Of a stretch of DNA of 5,565 bases, positions 5,362 through 5,565 are shown piece after piece. The notes under the pieces were generated by a model. That model saw nothing but the letters and a program-made list of their open reading frames with translations, did not search any database and was not told the origin of the DNA. Position numbers and translations under genes: made by a program. Source of the DNA: Lactobacillus helveticus DSM 20075 = CGMCC 1.1877 (GTDB lineage: Bacteria > Bacillota > Bacilli > Lactobacillales > Lactobacillaceae); NCBI RefSeq assembly GCF_000160855.1, contig NZ_GG700752.1, forward strand, positions 54,747 through 60,311, read 5' to 3'. Positions within the stretch are counted from its first letter, which is position 1; every line of letters starts with the position of its first letter.

Positions 5362-5565
5362 CTATTTCTTCAAAGCAGCAGTTTGTGCTTCTTCTGGTGT
5401 ATTAGATGGGGTTAGTTTAACACCGTGAAATTCAACATCACTTGCTTTTACATAGGCATCTTTAACCGTAAAGTAATTATGATCTGCATCTAATCTTTTC
5501 GTGACCAGATGATAAAACAACTCTGCTTTTTGTTCAGTAGGAACCCAAATATATAATAATTTATC
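5362..5565 (-). CDS. C-terminal fragment of an unidentified protein, possibly surface-associated (partial)
   Basis: An open frame enters from the right edge and reads 67 codons to a TAG at 5362-5364; the start lies outside the window. The end of the protein contains YIWVPTEQKAELFYHL, then RLDADHNYFTVKDAYVKASD and a tail ending EEAQTAALKK. The YFTVKDAYVKASDV part resembles the closing strand of repeats in lactobacillus S-layer-associated and other cell-wall proteins (pattern YYKVG-x-YVKASNV). This suggests an exported protein, but the similarity is short and from memory. The frame is supported by the absence of stops, by sensible composition and by a strong terminator 17 nt downstream. It occupies the position upstream of gdpP where rpsR is often found in related genomes; it is clearly not rpsR. 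Confidence 0.7.
   Translation of the reverse strand, partial: DKLLYIWVPTEQKAELFYHLVTKRLDADHNYFTVKDAYVKASDVEFHGVKLTPSNTPEEAQTAALKK

Overview
The window looks like a chromosomal segment near the replication origin of a low-GC Gram-positive, most likely a Lactobacillus of the acidophilus/helveticus/crispatus kind. The reasons are the gdpP-rplI-dnaB order next to an orphan phosphonate-type binding lipoprotein, lactobacillus-like protein sequences, AGGAGG-type ribosome binding sites and an AT-rich base composition. Every gene I can support lies on the minus strand, so transcription runs from high to low coordinates.

Layout, in the direction of transcription. (1) 5565-5362: the last 67 codons of a gene cut by the window edge, ending in a YVKAS-type module that resembles lactobacillus surface-protein repeats. 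It ends at a perfect 18-bp inverted repeat (5304-5344) that should terminate transcription on either strand. (2) A promoter with a consensus TATAAT at 5264-5269 starts a three-gene operon: gdpP (membrane-bound cyclic-di-AMP phosphodiesterase), rplI (ribosomal protein L9) and dnaB (replicative helicase). Spacings are 11 nt and about 30 nt, and a hairpin terminator lies at 1275-1306. (3) A 236-bp AT-rich intergenic region holds that terminator, a CRP-like palindrome and a promoter. (4) It feeds a single phnD-like substrate-binding lipoprotein gene (144-1073) with its own terminator (100-133). (5) Positions 1-70 look like the end of an ISL3-family insertion sequence running off the window.

The operon joins second-messenger turnover (c-di-AMP), translation (L9) and replication (DnaB). 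This is a conserved Firmicute arrangement and not a new system. The less ordinary parts are the phnD unit (apparently monocistronic, with dyads around its promoter and an IS-like end beside it), an acidic insert in DnaB, and the unrecognised surface-type C-terminus at the right edge. I found no strong sign of an undescribed multi-gene system, and no tRNA, rRNA, CRISPR array or riboswitch.
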